64,000 bases of DNA from Vulcanisaeta sp. JCM 16161 (GCF_001316285.1 NZ_BBDO01000003.1:124001-188000), one strand, 5' to 3'; shown: positions 30,146-41,462, counted from the first letter of the stretch. Notes: a model not told the origin generated them from the sequence alone. Numbers and translations: made by a program.

Positions 30146-30723
30146 CACACTTAAGCCGTTCCTGGAGCTCTTTTCTGGGTGGAATTGAACGCCAAACGTC
30201 ATCGCCCTCTCATCACATAGCACGCTGAGTATGTCGTCATTTCCATAATGAGTAATCCCTGAGTAGGGCAGGTCATTGCCTGGGTTGACCACGGCATAAC
30301 TATGCATGAAGTAGAAATACCCATCACCACTGATTATCTCGCAGGGCCTTACTGACTTCACGAGGTCCCAGCCGATGTGCGGTACCCTAGGCCCCTTAAG
30401 CCTACTGACCCAGCCTGGGTACCAAGACAGGCCGCTCAGTGAGCCTCATCACTGCCCCTGAACATTACCTGGAGCCCTAGGCAAATACCGAGTATGGGCA
30501 CCGAACCCCTAACCTTGGATAATGCATCCTTAAACTTATCAAGCCTAGACATGGCAGCATCGAAGGAGCCAACGCCTGGGAGTATGATGGCGTCTATGCT
30601 CGCGAACTCGCCAGGTTCATTAATGATGACAGGCTCGGAACCTATCTTTCTAAACGCATTAATTAAGCTGCCCAGGTTTCCCACGCCGTAATTTATGATG
30701 CCGACTTTAACCATGGGCACCAA
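30113..30723 (-). CDS. hisH: IGP synthase glutaminase subunit HisH
   Basis: Supplies ammonia to HisF. VGIINYGVGNLGSLINAFRK, AIILPGVGSFDAAMSRL, nucleophile in LGICLGLQVMFRGSDE, and FYFMHSYAVV plus TFGVQFHPEKSSRNGL for the His-Glu pair. The frame is broken near 30440, with GPRVPHIGWDLVK just after. It overlaps hisE by 17 nt and forms hisE-hisH. Confidence 0.93.
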
Positions 30724-31012
30724 CCCTGGTTACGTGCCTATTGACTAACTCTTCGCATACATCATCAAATGTAATATTCATAAACCTAAGGAGTACCAGT
30801 AGGTGGTACATTAAATCTGCTGTTTCCATAATGACCCACCTTCTATCACCCCTCATGGCCGCCACTACGACCTCCACCGCCTCCTCACCAACCTTCTTAC
30901 TGATTAAGTCCACACCACCATCGGCCAGTTTACGGGTATAACTACTCGAGTCTCCATGCTCAATCCTATCATCAATTATTCTCTGTAGTTCATCGAGGAA
31001 TTGGCAGACCAT
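30707..31012 (-). CDS. hisE: Phosphoribosyl-ATP pyrophosphatase HisE
   Basis: 101 residues, intact. KKVGEEAVEVVVAAMRGDRR and METADLMYHLLVLL are the MazG-like metal-binding helices of HisE. The separate HisI at 31094 catalyses the next step. Overlaps hisH. Confidence 0.92.
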   Translation of the reverse strand: MVCQFLDELQRIIDDRIEHGDSSSYTRKLADGGVDLISKKVGEEAVEVVVAAMRGDRRWVIMETADLMYHLLVLLRFMNITFDDVCEELVNRHVTRVGAHG

Positions 31013-31093
31013 TCACTGCCTAATCTATATATGCTTTATATTGATTACGCACCCTACCGAAAAACTAAATAGTAGGCGGCCTAGTGTAACTCG

Positions 31094-31486
31094 ATGATTA
31101 ATCCACCAAGTAATATCAAGGTACTTAGGCTTAGTGAGGAGGAGGCTAGGAAGATAGCTGATTCCCTGTGGTATAGGCATACGGACAATACCGTGATCGC
31201 GGTGGCCCAGGATCACGAGACGAAGGATGTCCTAATGGTGGCGAGCATGAATAGGGATGCCGTCATTAAGACATTAACCACAGGCTTGGTCCACTACTGG
31301 TCGTTAAGTAGGAGGAGGCTTTGGCTTAAGGGTGAGACCAGTGGGCATTATCAATACTTAATAAATTTCAGGGTTGATTGCGACAGGGATGCGGTACTCC
31401 TACTCGTATACCAGGTGGGTAATGCGTGCCACCTGGGCACGCGATCATGCTTCGACCTAGGCGATATAACTAAGATAAGGGTTTAA
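31094..31486 (+). CDS. hisI: Phosphoribosyl-AMP cyclohydrolase HisI
   Basis: 130 residues, intact. VAQDHETKDVLMVASMNRDA, GLVHYWSLSRRRLWLKGETS, VDCDRDAVLLLVYQ and NACHLGTRSCF carry the metal and zinc ligands. Monocistronic, plus strand, divergent from hisE; a TATA-like AAACTAAATAGT lies about 20-30 bp before the ATG. Confidence 0.95.
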   Translation: MINPPSNIKVLRLSEEEARKIADSLWYRHTDNTVIAVAQDHETKDVLMVASMNRDAVIKTLTTGLVHYWSLSRRRLWLKGETSGHYQYLINFRVDCDRDAVLLLVYQVGNACHLGTRSCFDLGDITKIRV

Positions 31487-31501
31487 CCTCATGGATCATC
31501 C

Positions 31502-32261
31502 CTAAACCCTCACCTTAATACCGGCCTCCGCCAGGTACGCCTTAAGCCTCTGGATGTTTATCAAACCCATGTGAAATACGCTCGCCGCCAAGGCCGCGTC
31601 TGCGTACTTAAGCACGTCTACGAAGTGCTCAACCCTACCAGCACCACCGCTGGCTATTATTGGTATGTCAACCACATTGGAAATAGCCCTGTAAAGCTCC
31701 ACATCATAGCCCGCCCTAGTGCCGTCGGCGTCAATACTCGTCACCAGTAATTCACCGGCGCCAAGTTCCTCAGCCCTCTTCGCCCACTCGACACCGTCAA
31801 GCCCAGTCTCCCTCTTACCGCCCTCGACGTAGACCCTCCATGAATCACCGAATCTCCTAACATCGATTGCTACAACGACTGACTGGGCCCCGTACTCCCT
31901 AGACAGCGCCGTTATTAAACCAGGGTTTCTAACGGCCGCCGTATTAATGCTAACCTTATCAGCACCGGCCTTGAAGGCGGCATCCGCATCCTCGAGACTC
32001 CTGATCCCACCACCAACACCCAACGGTATATTTATCGCGCCAGCGACGTCCTTAACCGTCTTTAGGAATGTTTTCCTACCCTCAATAGTAGCCGTTATAT
32101 CAAGCAGCACTATTTCATCGGCGCCCTCCTCCTCATACCTACTCGCCAACTCCACAGGATCGCCAACCACCCTAAGCCCCTCGAAATTTACTCCCTTAAC
32201 CACAACGTCAGCATCCACATCGAGGCAGTATAATCCTCCTAACGATTCCCTGGGGCCTCAT
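31502..32261 (-). CDS. hisF: IGP synthase cyclase subunit HisF
   Basis: TIM-barrel cyclase making IGP and AICAR. The ATG at 32261 overlaps the hisB stop by 4 nt (ATGA): MRPQGIVRRIIL, then bases missing near 32228 (CLDVDADVVVKGVNFEGLR should follow, with a shortened C run). Motifs: LGVGGGIRSLEDADAAFKAG, ADKVSINTAAV, ELLVTSIDADGTRAGYD and PIIASGGAGRVEHF. Last gene of hisG-hisA-hisB-hisF. Confidence 0.95.
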
Positions 32262-32845
32262 TGCATGGTCCCCTTAAGGCTCCTTACTTTATTATCCACG
32301 TATTCCACGGCCTGCGCAATTGATAGGCCAAGGGACTTAAACAACGCCTCGGCCATGTGATGATCATTCTCACCCCACCTAATCTCTGCGTGTATTGTTG
32401 ACCTGGAATACGTGGCAAGCGTCCTAATTATATGCGGTATCATCTGGGTTGGCAGGTCACCAATTCTCTCGTTAATGAAGGAGCCCCTGAATACCCAATA
32501 AACCCTACCAACGAGATCTACGGCGGTCACCGCCAAGGCATCATCCATAGGCACCATGGACCAACCAAACCTCCTTATACCAACTCTATCGCCTAACGCC
32601 CTATCTATTGCTGTGCCCAGGGCTATAAACACGTCCTCAACCACGTGATGCTCATCAAAGCCCCTCAAATCCTCAGCCACAACCTCACCTGAAGCATTCA
32701 TATAGAATATCAGCGTCTCAAGCATGTGGTTAAGGAACTTGACCGGTGTTGAGACCTTAATAATGCCAGGTTCCAATGTGAGTCTAACATAGACCTTCGT
32801 CTCGCTGGTCTCACGTTTGACCTCGGATTCCCTGACCTTACTCAT
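32258..32845 (-). CDS. hisB: Imidazoleglycerol-phosphate dehydratase HisB
   Basis: 195 residues, intact, monofunctional. Metal-binding repeats DEHHVVEDVFIALGTAI and ENDHHMAEALFKSLG; FLNHMLETLIFY and MDDALAVTAVDLVGR are typical. It has no fused histidinol-phosphatase. Overlaps hisA by 8 nt and hisF by 4 nt. Confidence 0.96.
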   Translation of the reverse strand: MSKVRESEVKRETSETKVYVRLTLEPGIIKVSTPVKFLNHMLETLIFYMNASGEVVAEDLRGFDEHHVVEDVFIALGTAIDRALGDRVGIRRFGWSMVPMDDALAVTAVDLVGRVYWVFRGSFINERIGDLPTQMIPHIIRTLATYSRSTIHAEIRWGENDHHMAEALFKSLGLSIAQAVEYVDNKVRSLKGTMQ

Positions 32846-33518
32846 GACAATTCACACCCCTTATATAGAGCATATAACCCACTATAACACCATCAAGCCC
32901 CAGGTCCCTCAGTTGTTTAATGTGCTCACAAGTCGAGACACCACCTGCATAAATCACCTCATCAGCCCTATCCCTTAGTAGGTCTACTATTTCCTTACTA
33001 ATCAGGGGACCTACTCCCGTGCCTTCTACGTCAATTGCTGTGTAGATTAACGTATGCACCTTAGGCAGTGAGCGAACAACCGTTACCAACTCACCTATGG
33101 GTCTTGTCCAACCCCTACTCATTACTAACCCTCTCGATACGTCTATAGATATGGCAACGGCATCGTAACCAAGCCCTTTAATGAATATGTCAACGGTGCT
33201 CGGGTCCTCAAGGGCTGCCGTCCCTAAAACGACCCTACTGCAGAATTTAAGGGCTTCCTCACCCACCTCCAAAGTTCTAATACCACCACCCACCTCACAC
33301 CTTCCCCTGAACTCCCTGCCTATTCTAGCTATGGAATCGATATTTACTAGCATGCCCTGCTCAGCGCCGTCAAGGTCTACGATGTGGACAAAGCCAAAAT
33401 TTCTTGTTAATTTGATGGCATCATCAATGCTAAGTCTAATCAATTCAGTGCCCTTGACCCCCCTAATCCTCTTAACGGCATAACCATTACTGATATCTAT
33501 TGATGGTATAATGAGCAT
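32838..33518 (-). CDS. hisA: ProFAR isomerase HisA
   Basis: 226 residues, intact. IIPSIDISNGYAVKRIRGVK with the catalytic Asp, VHIVDLDGAEQGM, CEVGGGIRTLEVGEEALKF, VVLGTAALEDPS, and TAIDVEGTGVGPLIS with the second catalytic Asp. The start codon shares a base with the hisG stop (TAATG). It has the half-barrel repeat like HisF. Confidence 0.94.
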   Translation of the reverse strand: MLIIPSIDISNGYAVKRIRGVKGTELIRLSIDDAIKLTRNFGFVHIVDLDGAEQGMLVNIDSIARIGREFRGRCEVGGGIRTLEVGEEALKFCSRVVLGTAALEDPSTVDIFIKGLGYDAVAISIDVSRGLVMSRGWTRPIGELVTVVRSLPKVHTLIYTAIDVEGTGVGPLISKEIVDLLRDRADEVIYAGGVSTCEHIKQLRDLGLDGVIVGYMLYIRGVNCHE

Positions 33519-34365
33519 TACGTAATCACCTTCTCAATACTCATAACCAGGATATCCTTAGCACCGGCGCTTTTCAATTTGACGAGCAGGCTGGGCAGCT
33601 CGTCATCGGGCACAACACTGATAACCTCCTTAAAGGGCTTGTTCGCGATATCGGCGACGGTAGGCCCCTCCATCGCCGGTAGTATGGACAATACCTTATC
33701 TAGAGCCTCCATTGGCACGTTCATTAAGACGAGCTTCCTATTAACCGAGGATTTAACCCCACGAAGCATCAGGAGGAGCCTTTCCATGACCTCATCACAA
33801 TTACTAGGGACTACATTATTAGTTATTAATACGGCCTCCGTCTCCATGATTGTCCCAATGGGCCTAAGGCCGTGAATCCTCAGGGTGGTTCCCGTGGACA
33901 TCACATCCACTATGGCGTCGGATACGCCGAGTAATGGCATTATCTCGGCGCTGCCTGATATCTTGATTATCTTGACGTCCCTACCCCTAGCCTGAAGTAA
34001 TTCCTCGTTAAATTAACGTACTTAGTCGCGATCCTCATGCCATCCTTAATATCATCAACGTCGGTAATACTTGATGAGTTTGGCACGGCAATTACAATCC
34101 TCCCATTACCAAAACCCAACCTCTCAACTACCCTAACCTCCGACTGGCTCTCAATAACGTAATCAAGCCCTGTTATACCCATTATGGCTGCGCCTGACTC
34201 AACTATGTACGGTATATCCTCAGGCCTAACCCTAATTATGTTTAGGTCGGGCCAATTCGTCGGTATCATTAACGCCCTATCATCATACACCTGTAGTTTG
34301 ACCCCAACCTCCTCCAACAACTTTATTGTTGGCTGCATTAAACGACCCTTTGACGGGATTGCCAT
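33518..34365 (-). CDS. hisG: ATP phosphoribosyltransferase HisG (long form)
   Basis: Committed step of histidine synthesis. MAIPSKGRLMQPTIKLLEEV, RPEDIPYIVESGAAIMGITG, ERLGFGNGRIVIAVP; after a lost base near 34010, KIIKISGSAEIMPLLGVSDA and IVDVMSTGTTLRIHGLRPIG (PRPP site). The C-terminal 75 residues (LMNVPMEALDKVLSILPAME onward) form the ACT-like HisG_C domain that gives histidine feedback, so no HisZ is needed. First gene of hisGABF. Confidence 0.94.
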
Positions 34366-34403
34366 TACGCATGTTCCAACGCCATCAAAGGCGCGTATAT
34401 TTA

Positions 34404-34423
34404 GGGTATATAAGCATTACCAT
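34404..34423 (-). promoter_or_regulatory. Shared TATA-linked element at hisG
   Basis: Read on the minus strand: ATGGTAATGCTTATATACCC. ATGGTAATGCTTA is the same as at thrC (38241-38260) and close to the hom, cimA, leuA, lysC and gltB2 upstream regions. TTATATA is the TATA box, about 42-48 bp before the hisG ATG. Confidence 0.5.
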
Positions 34424-34465
34424 AATTTATAAAGTAACCGTACATACTCACCAAAGGTAAATAAC

Positions 34466-35535
34466 CTACCTATCCCCACCCAGGGCCTTAAGCGCCTCCT
34501 CCAACGCCCTAATTAACCCAGTGGCAATGGGCATGGGCGGTATTGTAGCCCTAAGGCAATCCTCACAGAGAACCTTACCGCTTAAATTCCTAATTACAAA
34601 CCCCCTCCTAAACAATTCATGGTATAAATCATCAGCCTCCTACGACCGCCTGCGCGGAAGGTCACGAAATTGGTTACCGAGGGTAAAGGCTCTAGGTCTA
34701 AATCCCTTAACGATTTGATTAAGTACTCCCTCACCTTAACCATCTCGTCAATACTCCTCTCCACGTAATCCCTCAGCTCTAATGCCCGTAAGACCAGGGC
34801 CATCGATGGATACGGTATGTTATGCGGCAATGATAGTCTATTAAGCCCATTAACCACCGTATCCGAGGCAACTATATAACCAACCCTAAGGCCCGCGAGT
34901 CCCCAGGCCTTAGAGAATGTCCTCACAACGGCCAGGTTATCGTAATCCCTAATTAAATTAATGAGGCTGTGCCTAGCGAACTCGGCGTAGGCTTCGTCAA
35001 TGACTACGAGCGATTTAACATGAGATAGTATGCTCTCAATGGATTCTCTATCGAATAGGTTGCCCGTTGGATTATTTGGGTTGCATATGTAGATTACGTC
35101 GTAGGAATCACCAACCCTAATAATATAGTCAACGTCTAGGTCATAAGTAACGGGTTTAAGTAGGGCTTGGTCTACCCCCAGCATCATTGATTCGGCGAGT
35201 ATTCTGGGCATTGAGTACGTTGGTTCAATGATAAGGACCTTCCTAAGCCCATGCAATGCAAACTGAATGAGTAATCTCAAGCCCTCATCACCACCAGCCA
35301 CCGCGAAGACGTTGCTGGCATCCACATTGAGGTGCTTAGCCAATGCCTCATTGAATGTGGGGTTAAGGGGTTCTGTGTAGTACCTAATCATGTCGGGGTC
35401 TAGGGACGTAGCGAGTAACTTCTCATAGTACTCACGTGGGAGGAATAGGTTCTCATTAAAGTGAAGCCTATGGACGCTGTATCCCACGTTCGGTTCCTCA
35501 TAAAAATTAAGGGACAACGCATTTCTCCACGACAT
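34466..35535 (-). CDS. hisC: Histidinol-phosphate aminotransferase HisC
   Basis: PLP aminotransferase fold I. HRLHFNENLFLPREYYEKL, VAGGDEGLRLLIQFAL, IICNPNNPTGN-type YICNPNNPTGNLF, VIDEAYAEFARHS and the PLP lysine in VRTFSKAWGLAGLRVGYI. A base is lost near 34640; the corrected end is LYHELFRRGFVIRNLSGKVL to TAG 34466-34468. It is upstream of hisG on the same strand with a separate hisG promoter between. Length about 356 residues. Confidence 0.93.
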
Positions 35536-35632
35536 TATTTATGACCTAAATTAATAGTTTATAAATATTACAACACAATACTATATAATTAATTCTCAAT
35601 CAATTTTTACTTTATTCATCTATATTCTTCAT

Positions 35633-36906
35633 TTAGGTCTTCATCTTCCTAATAATGGTCATGGCAGCCATAGAGCTTATAACCATTAATGCACTACTCC
35701 ATATCGTGTTTATGACTATCGCTGACAGCCATGGCACTGGTTTTACGGAGGCGCCCGCCATTAGTGTCGTTATTATGGCGGCCCAGGCCGCCAGCCAGGT
35801 CCCGCCGTTATAACTTAAGCCGGCGCCCGTGGCCCTCACGCTTGGCGGCAGTAGGTCCCTAATGTAGACCTGCATAACCCCAACAGGTAGTACCGCTATG
35901 AAGTCCCAGAGCAGTACTAACCAGCCGTTTCCTAGCATGAGTATTGCGTACATTGTTGGGTATATAAGGACTATTATTATTAATGCCGTGGCCAGTAAGG
36001 CCCTTACTGAGCTCCTTAACCAATCAACCAAGACACCGCCAAAGACGCTGCCTATTGCGTCGCTTGCTGAAAGTACGGTCAATATGAAGCCTGCCAGTGC
36101 GGCTGGGTAGTTAAGTACGGTCTGTAGTATGAATGGTGATAATTCAAGCATTACGTAGTACTCATAGAGGAAGCCCATGGCGGCTAACAGGATAACTATT
36201 ATGGGTAGCCAATACTTCGTGAATAGAACCTGTAGGGAGTACTTACTTTCTCCGCCCTCTCCCACTCAAAGGATTCCGTTAGGAACCTCCTCCTAAATAA
36301 CCAACCAATTATTGTAGTGACAATACCGCTCCAAAACACAATCCTCCAACCAATAGTACTCAAGGCACTTTGCGGCAAGTAGGTGGCAACCAAGGTGTAG
36401 GTGAAGGTGACGCCAAATATGCCGATGTCAAAGCCCGCCTGCATAATACCACTGGCCAAGCCCCTTCCCTTAATAACACTCTCAACAGCCATGACACCGC
36501 TTGATGAGTATTCACCACCAAGGAAAAAGCCGACGGCGAACCTTAGGATTATTAATAATACTATCGCCAATATGCCGGCCTGGGCGTAGGTTGGTAGGAA
36601 GCCCATTAAAAAGCTTGAAAGACCTGCGCCGAGCATCGTTACGTAAAGCACGTGCCTCCTACCAACCCTATCAGCCAGATTACCAAAGAAGACACCACCA
36701 AGAGGTCTAACCGCCAGTGATACGCTGAAGGCAGCCAATGTGGCGAGCATCGAGCCTAGGTGCCCAAGTTGTCCAAAGAATAGAGGGGCGATTATCGGCG
36801 CAACGAAGGCATAGGCAACAAAGTCATAGGCATCCAATCCCCAACCCAACATTGAACCAACAACATTACGCCAACTACCCAACTGAGTCTTAACCCCGTG
36901 GCTCAC
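35633..36906 (-). CDS. MFS transporter (metabolite:H+ symporter type)
   Basis: About 425 residues, twelve predicted membrane segments. The loop 2-3 signature is GNLADRVGRRHVL; GWGLDAYDFVAYAFVAPII and FFLGGEYSSSGVMAVE resemble the MHS group that includes organic-acid and proline/betaine carriers. One base lost near 36240 in the central cytoplasmic loop. Substrate unknown; it sits between hisC and thrC on the same strand, so an amino acid or carboxylate is possible but not shown. Confidence 0.8.
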
Positions 36907-36967
36907 TAATCCCTACCTTATATATTCTATTTAAATTTTACCTAAGGCATTAAGAATTTATATTTGC

Positions 36968-38197
36968 TCAATCGTTATTCTTGACATTCCCATTAGTTAA
37001 TAGGGCTTTTAACTCGTTAATTGACGATATATTGATGGTATTATTATCACCACTTAGTAAAAGCACGTCTGGATCCTTAAGTGCGTGTCCTGTGGCTATC
37101 AGCACGACCTTATCCCTTACATCAATTAACCCATTACTTAGAGCTCTTAAATAACCTGCCAATGAGGCTGCACTGGCGGGTTCAACCCCAATGCCCTCCT
37201 TACCGAGCATTTTTTTGCGCAGTTAATATTTCATCATCACTAACCTCGAGGAATGAGCCGCCGCTATACTTAACGGCTCTGTAAGCCCTAAACCAATTAA
37301 CGGGCTTACCAATCCTTATTGCCGAGGCCACGGTCTTCGGATTATCAACCCTCGCCTCACCTAAGCCCCTCCAGTACCTGACCATTGGTGCCGCCCCCGA
37401 TGCCTGAACACCAATCATCCTTGGTACATGGTCAATGACTCCCAACTCCATTAGTTCCGTAAATCCCTTCCAAATGGCGTATATGTTTCCGCCATTACCC
37501 ACGGGTACGAAGACGTAGTCGGGAACACCGACCTCCTCGACTATTTCATAGGCAATGGTCTTCTGTCCCTCTAACCTCCATGGATTTATTGAGTTAAGTG
37601 GGTAGTAACTAATGCTGTTGACGCGCCCATTACTCAATACAGTCTCTAGCACATACTCCAGTGCGTCGTCGAATGTGCCAGGCACCTCGGCAATCTTCGC
37701 ACCATGTAGCATGGCCTGCCCTAACTTACCCCTGGCCACACCACCCTTTGGAAGGACGACCACGCACTCAAGGCCTGCCCTGGCTGCGTAGGCCGCCGCT
37801 GACGCCGCCGTATTACCCGTCGATGCCACAATAACGCCCTTAACACCTATTGATGATGCCAGTGATACCCCCACCGTCATTCCCCTATCCTTAAATGAAC
37901 CCGTTGGTTCGCGCCTTCAAACTTGACATAGGCATTGTCATAACTCCTCAACTTAATTAGTGGTGTTGAGCCCTCGCCCATTGTGACAATATTGATAGGT
38001 TCAGGTAGTAATTCCCTATACCTCCATACACCCCTACCACGTAGATTACCCCATTCAAGTTTGACCTTGTCAGCAATTAATATTGCATCAAGTAGTTCAC
38101 CACATCTTGGGCACCTCATTACGTGTGGGCTTGCCTCAACCTCAAAGCCGCACCTTGGGCACTTTAGGGTATACTTACTGAGAAGTCTTGAGTTCAT
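36968..38197 (-). CDS. thrC: Threonine synthase ThrC
   Basis: PLP enzyme converting phosphohomoserine to threonine. It begins with a zinc ribbon ([11 protein letters not shown] and [10 protein letters not shown]), then [20 protein letters not shown], the PLP lysine in [38 protein letters not shown] and [15 protein letters not shown]; the end is [18 protein letters not shown] base is lost near 37905. Near 37210-37216 the coding strand has A7 where six A's restore [17 protein letters not shown], an insertion, showing the errors follow homopolymers. Confidence 0.95.
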
Positions 38198-38240
38198 GCC
38201 TGGGTTTCCATTTCAATCCCCAGGTGATTTCAATTATTTA

Positions 38241-38305
38241 GGTTATTTAAGCATTACCATTAAATTAATAGGGCATTGATTTATGGTAATGCTCTTAAAT
38301 AAATT
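38241..38305. promoter_or_regulatory. Divergent thrC/hom promoter with 11-bp inverted repeat
   Basis: AGCATTACCAT at 38250-38260 and ATGGTAATGCT at 38283-38293 are exact inverted copies with a 22-bp spacer. Each arm abuts a TATA box: TTAAATAA towards thrC (38243-38250) and CTTAAATAAA towards hom (38293-38303). The same ATGGTAATGCT plus TATA arrangement is seen before hisG. Confidence 0.6.
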
Positions 38306-38329
38306 ATAAATTATGTAATTACCAACGGC

Positions 38330-39303
38330 ATGAGGGGGTTTAGGATATTAATAATTGGCTTCGGAAATGTTGGTCAAGCCTTCTTTAAATTACTAAACCT
38401 AAAGAGGGACGCGCTAGGCGTAAATGCCTCCGTTGTTGAGATAATCGATAGAAGCGTGGGCACATTGTTAACCCAGGGCCAGGCATTGTTGATGAAGCCC
38501 GTAGTGGTAAGTTGTTAGGTAGGAAGATAGACCTGGACGAAATTCCCAACCTAATTGAGGAGAGCGATGCGGACATAGTTTGTGAGTTCACGGACCTAAA
38601 CATCAGGGAGAGGGGAGAGCCTGCGTTCACCTACTTATCGACGGCTATTAGGAGTGGTAAGCACGTGATCACGACTAATAAGGGGCCAATAGCGTTCCAC
38701 TATGATGAATTAATGGAATTGGGTAGGAAGTATAATAGGCTTGTTAGGTTTAAGGGCACCGTCATGGCCGGCACGCCGTCCTTCAACATAATCGACCTAC
38801 TACCTGGTGTAAGGGTTAATTACTTCATGGGGATCCTCAACGGCACCACAAACTACATACTAACGAGGATGTACGAGGGTATGGACTTCAACGAAGCCCT
38901 CAGGTTAGCTCAAGAGAGGGGCTTTGCGGAGGCTGATCCCTCACTCGACGTTGATGGTTGGGATGCGGCTTTGAAGACCATAATCATCTCTAGGGTGCTT
39001 GGTTGGAGGCATGACCTTGGTAATATGGAGGTTAGGGGAATACGTAATTTAGACATTAAGGCCTTTGGGGATAGGGTTGTTAAGCTCATAGCCTATGCCG
39101 ATAAGGAGACGGCGTACGTAAAGCCAATCCCGCTGGATAGAAGTGACGTCCTGGCCCATGTAAATGAGAATTTGAATGCGTTAAGGATAAATACGGATAT
39201 CCTGGGCGATATCACGGTCATAGGGCCTGGGGCTGGGCCTATTGAGACTGCTCAGGCCGTGTTGACGGACCTAGTTTACATAATTAATAATGCCGGGGAT
39301 TAG
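38330..39303 (+). CDS. hom: Homoserine dehydrogenase
   Basis: Reduces aspartate semialdehyde to homoserine. MRGFRILIIGFGNVGQAFFK (NAD(P) site), one base lost near 38500, then SGKHVITTNKGPIAFHYDEL, FKGTVMAGTPSFNIIDLLPG, GILNGTTNYILTRMYEG, AQERGFAEADPSLDVDGWDA and the catalytic KTIIISRVLG. About 325 residues with no ACT domain, so threonine feedback through this enzyme is unlikely. The TATA box lies 27-37 bp upstream (leaderless). Confidence 0.94.
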
Positions 39304-39308
39304 CGCAT

Positions 39309-40328
39309 TTAAAGTATGTTTAACGCCTTCATGGTCTCCAGGGTCAGTATGGTTATCCCCGCAGCACCGCGTACAAGGTTATCGCCCAAAGCCACAAGCC
39401 TCAACACCCTATTCTTAATCGATACCCTACCAACACTGACTGCCATTGGGTCCAAATCCCTGGCAGGTTGGGGTGCGTCAACCCTGTTAATTACCCTAAT
39501 TGGTTCCCTAGGTGCCGTTGGTAATTCCCTCTCCTGGGGCAGTGATCTAAATCTACTTAACCTATTAATTATATATTCAGTGTCCACGTCCTTGGTCAAC
39601 ACGGCATGTATGACGGCCATATGCCCATACTTAACGGGCACCCTGGTCGTGGTTACGTAAATTGGTTTGCCCCAGGGGTCGAACTTATCGGGGTATTGCC
39701 TGCCAAGCATCTTATTCAATTCTGCATCTATCTTCTCCTCCTCACCCTTTATGAAGGGTATCACGTTACCATCAATGGCCAAGTAAGAAAGCCCTAGGTA
39801 ACCCGCCCCGGATACCGACTGTAATGTAACGATGTGCAGCGAGTCTATTAAGTCCTGAATAGGTTTAAGGGGCATGGATATTATCGCCGCCGTGCAGTTT
39901 GGGTTCTTAACAATCCAATTACCCTTAACCTCCCTGAGAATTCCCAGGTGCTCCCAATTAACCTCGGGGTTTATCAATGGTATCCTCGGGTTCATCCTCT
40001 CGGGCGATGCATTTGAAATAACACTTAACCCAGCACTCAGTAATTTACTCTCGACGGGCCAAGCAATGTCATTCGGTAATGCTGAAAGCACGACATCGGC
40101 TGACTTATGGTCTGAGGGTTCCGTGGATACTAATGTGATGTCCCTGGCATACTCAGGCACGTCACCCGGTATGAACCAGTGAACCGCCTCGCCATACTTA
40201 CGACCAACCTTACCTGGGGATGCCGACAAACCAACTACCTCAATAAATGGGTGATTGGCCAGTAACTTAACCATCCACTGGCCAACGAGCCCCGTAGCCC
40301 CAAGTATCGAAACCCTTATGCGATCCAT
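39309..40328 (-). CDS. asd: Aspartate-semialdehyde dehydrogenase
   Basis: 339 residues, intact. DRIRVSILGATGLVGQWMVK (NADP), catalytic Cys in VKNPNCTAAIISMPLKPI, VTLQSVSGAGYLGLSYLAID, and the active-site His in VPVKYGHMAVIHA. The ATG at 40328 (MDRIRV) is preferred; it lies inside the last codons of lysC (13 nt overlap). Archaeal/fungal type. Confidence 0.95.
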   Translation of the reverse strand: MDRIRVSILGATGLVGQWMVKLLANHPFIEVVGLSASPGKVGRKYGEAVHWFIPGDVPEYARDITLVSTEPSDHKSADVVLSALPNDIAWPVESKLLSAGLSVISNASPERMNPRIPLINPEVNWEHLGILREVKGNWIVKNPNCTAAIISMPLKPIQDLIDSLHIVTLQSVSGAGYLGLSYLAIDGNVIPFIKGEEEKIDAELNKMLGRQYPDKFDPWGKPIYVTTTRVPVKYGHMAVIHAVLTKDVDTEYIINRLSRFRSLPQERELPTAPREPIRVINRVDAPQPARDLDPMAVSVGRVSIKNRVLRLVALGDNLVRGAAGITILTLETMKALNIL

Positions 40329-41462
40329 GATCTCACCCACCTATGCAGGTCCCTCGCCAATGAGACGGCATCATCCCACTCATTTAATAATGCGTACACG
40401 GCGTGCTGGTCATCACTAATAGTCTCCGCATCATGAGACGCCATTATCTTATACGCCTCACCCTTAAGTGACTCACCTGGGAAATCCTGCAACCGACCAC
40501 GGACACCCTGAACATGCCCCTAACCTCATTCAGCGCAATTAATTTGGGTGTTGGCACGCAGTTGTTGATTACGTATGTCCCATCCTCACGCCAGGGATCC
40601 GTTATTATTGTTAGGACTTTACTCCCTAATAATGGTTCGAAGGTCCTTGGGTGGAACTTCTTGGCGCCAAGTAATGATGCCGTGTAAGCCTCGTCATAGC
40701 CAACCTCCCTAAGGAGTACTGGGTCGCTTATTATCCTTGGGTCACCACTGAGTATGCCACCACTGTCCGTGTAGAAGGTTAGTCGTGACGCGCCTAGGTA
40801 GCTTGCGAGTAGGGATGCCGTGTAGTCACTACCGCCCCTGCCGAGGGATGCGTACCTACCATCATTGGTAATACCTAGAAAGCCTGGAACCACAACAACA
40901 TCATACTTACTAAGGGCATTACCCAACCTTTCAACCACGTACTTACTGCTTAATTCATGATTAACCGAGGCAAAGCCCCAATTGCTGTCAGTGACTATGC
41001 CAGGTTCATAGATTGCCTTAGCCTTAGGCCAAGTACGTCATTAAGGGCCCTCTCAATTAATAATGCCGAGAGTAACTCGCCGTGAATGATCACGTGATCC
41101 CTGACCCAGGCTCGCCGAGGTTTATAAACCTACTAAGCTCCTCACGCATGAGCTCGAGGAACGACACAAGGTCATTAAGGCCCAGATTTAAAGCCTCGCT
41201 ATATATATCGAAATTGCCTCATCGAGTGCCTCTTTATCATGGTCGTTAAAGGCCTTATTAATAAGTCCGTAACGCCCTTCATCGCCGAGACCACAAGCAC
41301 CAACTTATTACCCAGGTAATCCCTACCAACAACCCTACCTATTACATTAAGGACATTACCACTCGTCAGTAACGAACCACCCACCTTCGAAATCCTAACC
41401 CCCCGTTCTAGTACAGTTTCCATTTCCATCCGGTCACCTCTATATAGGCACGAACATAACAC
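40316..41462 (-). CDS. lysC: Aspartate kinase LysC (short, frameshifted)
   Basis: Phosphorylates aspartate. ISKVGGSLLTSGNVLNVIGR opens the kinase; VVVPGFLGITNDGRYASLGR, GGSDYTASLLASYLGASRLT and YDEAYTASLLGAKKFHPRTF follow. Breaks near 41210, 40980 and 40470; the corrected tail is ESLKGEAYKIMASHDAET to TAA 40316-40318. Total about 382 residues, shorter than the usual 440-470, so the regulatory ACT region is reduced or degenerate. GTG 41462 is leaderless with respect to GTATATAC at 41491-41498; ATG near 41429 is the alternative. Confidence 0.9.

Noticed and set aside
31025..31216. 63-codon frame antisense to the hisI start
   Set aside because: Overlaps the hisI start and its promoter; translation has no recognisable features.
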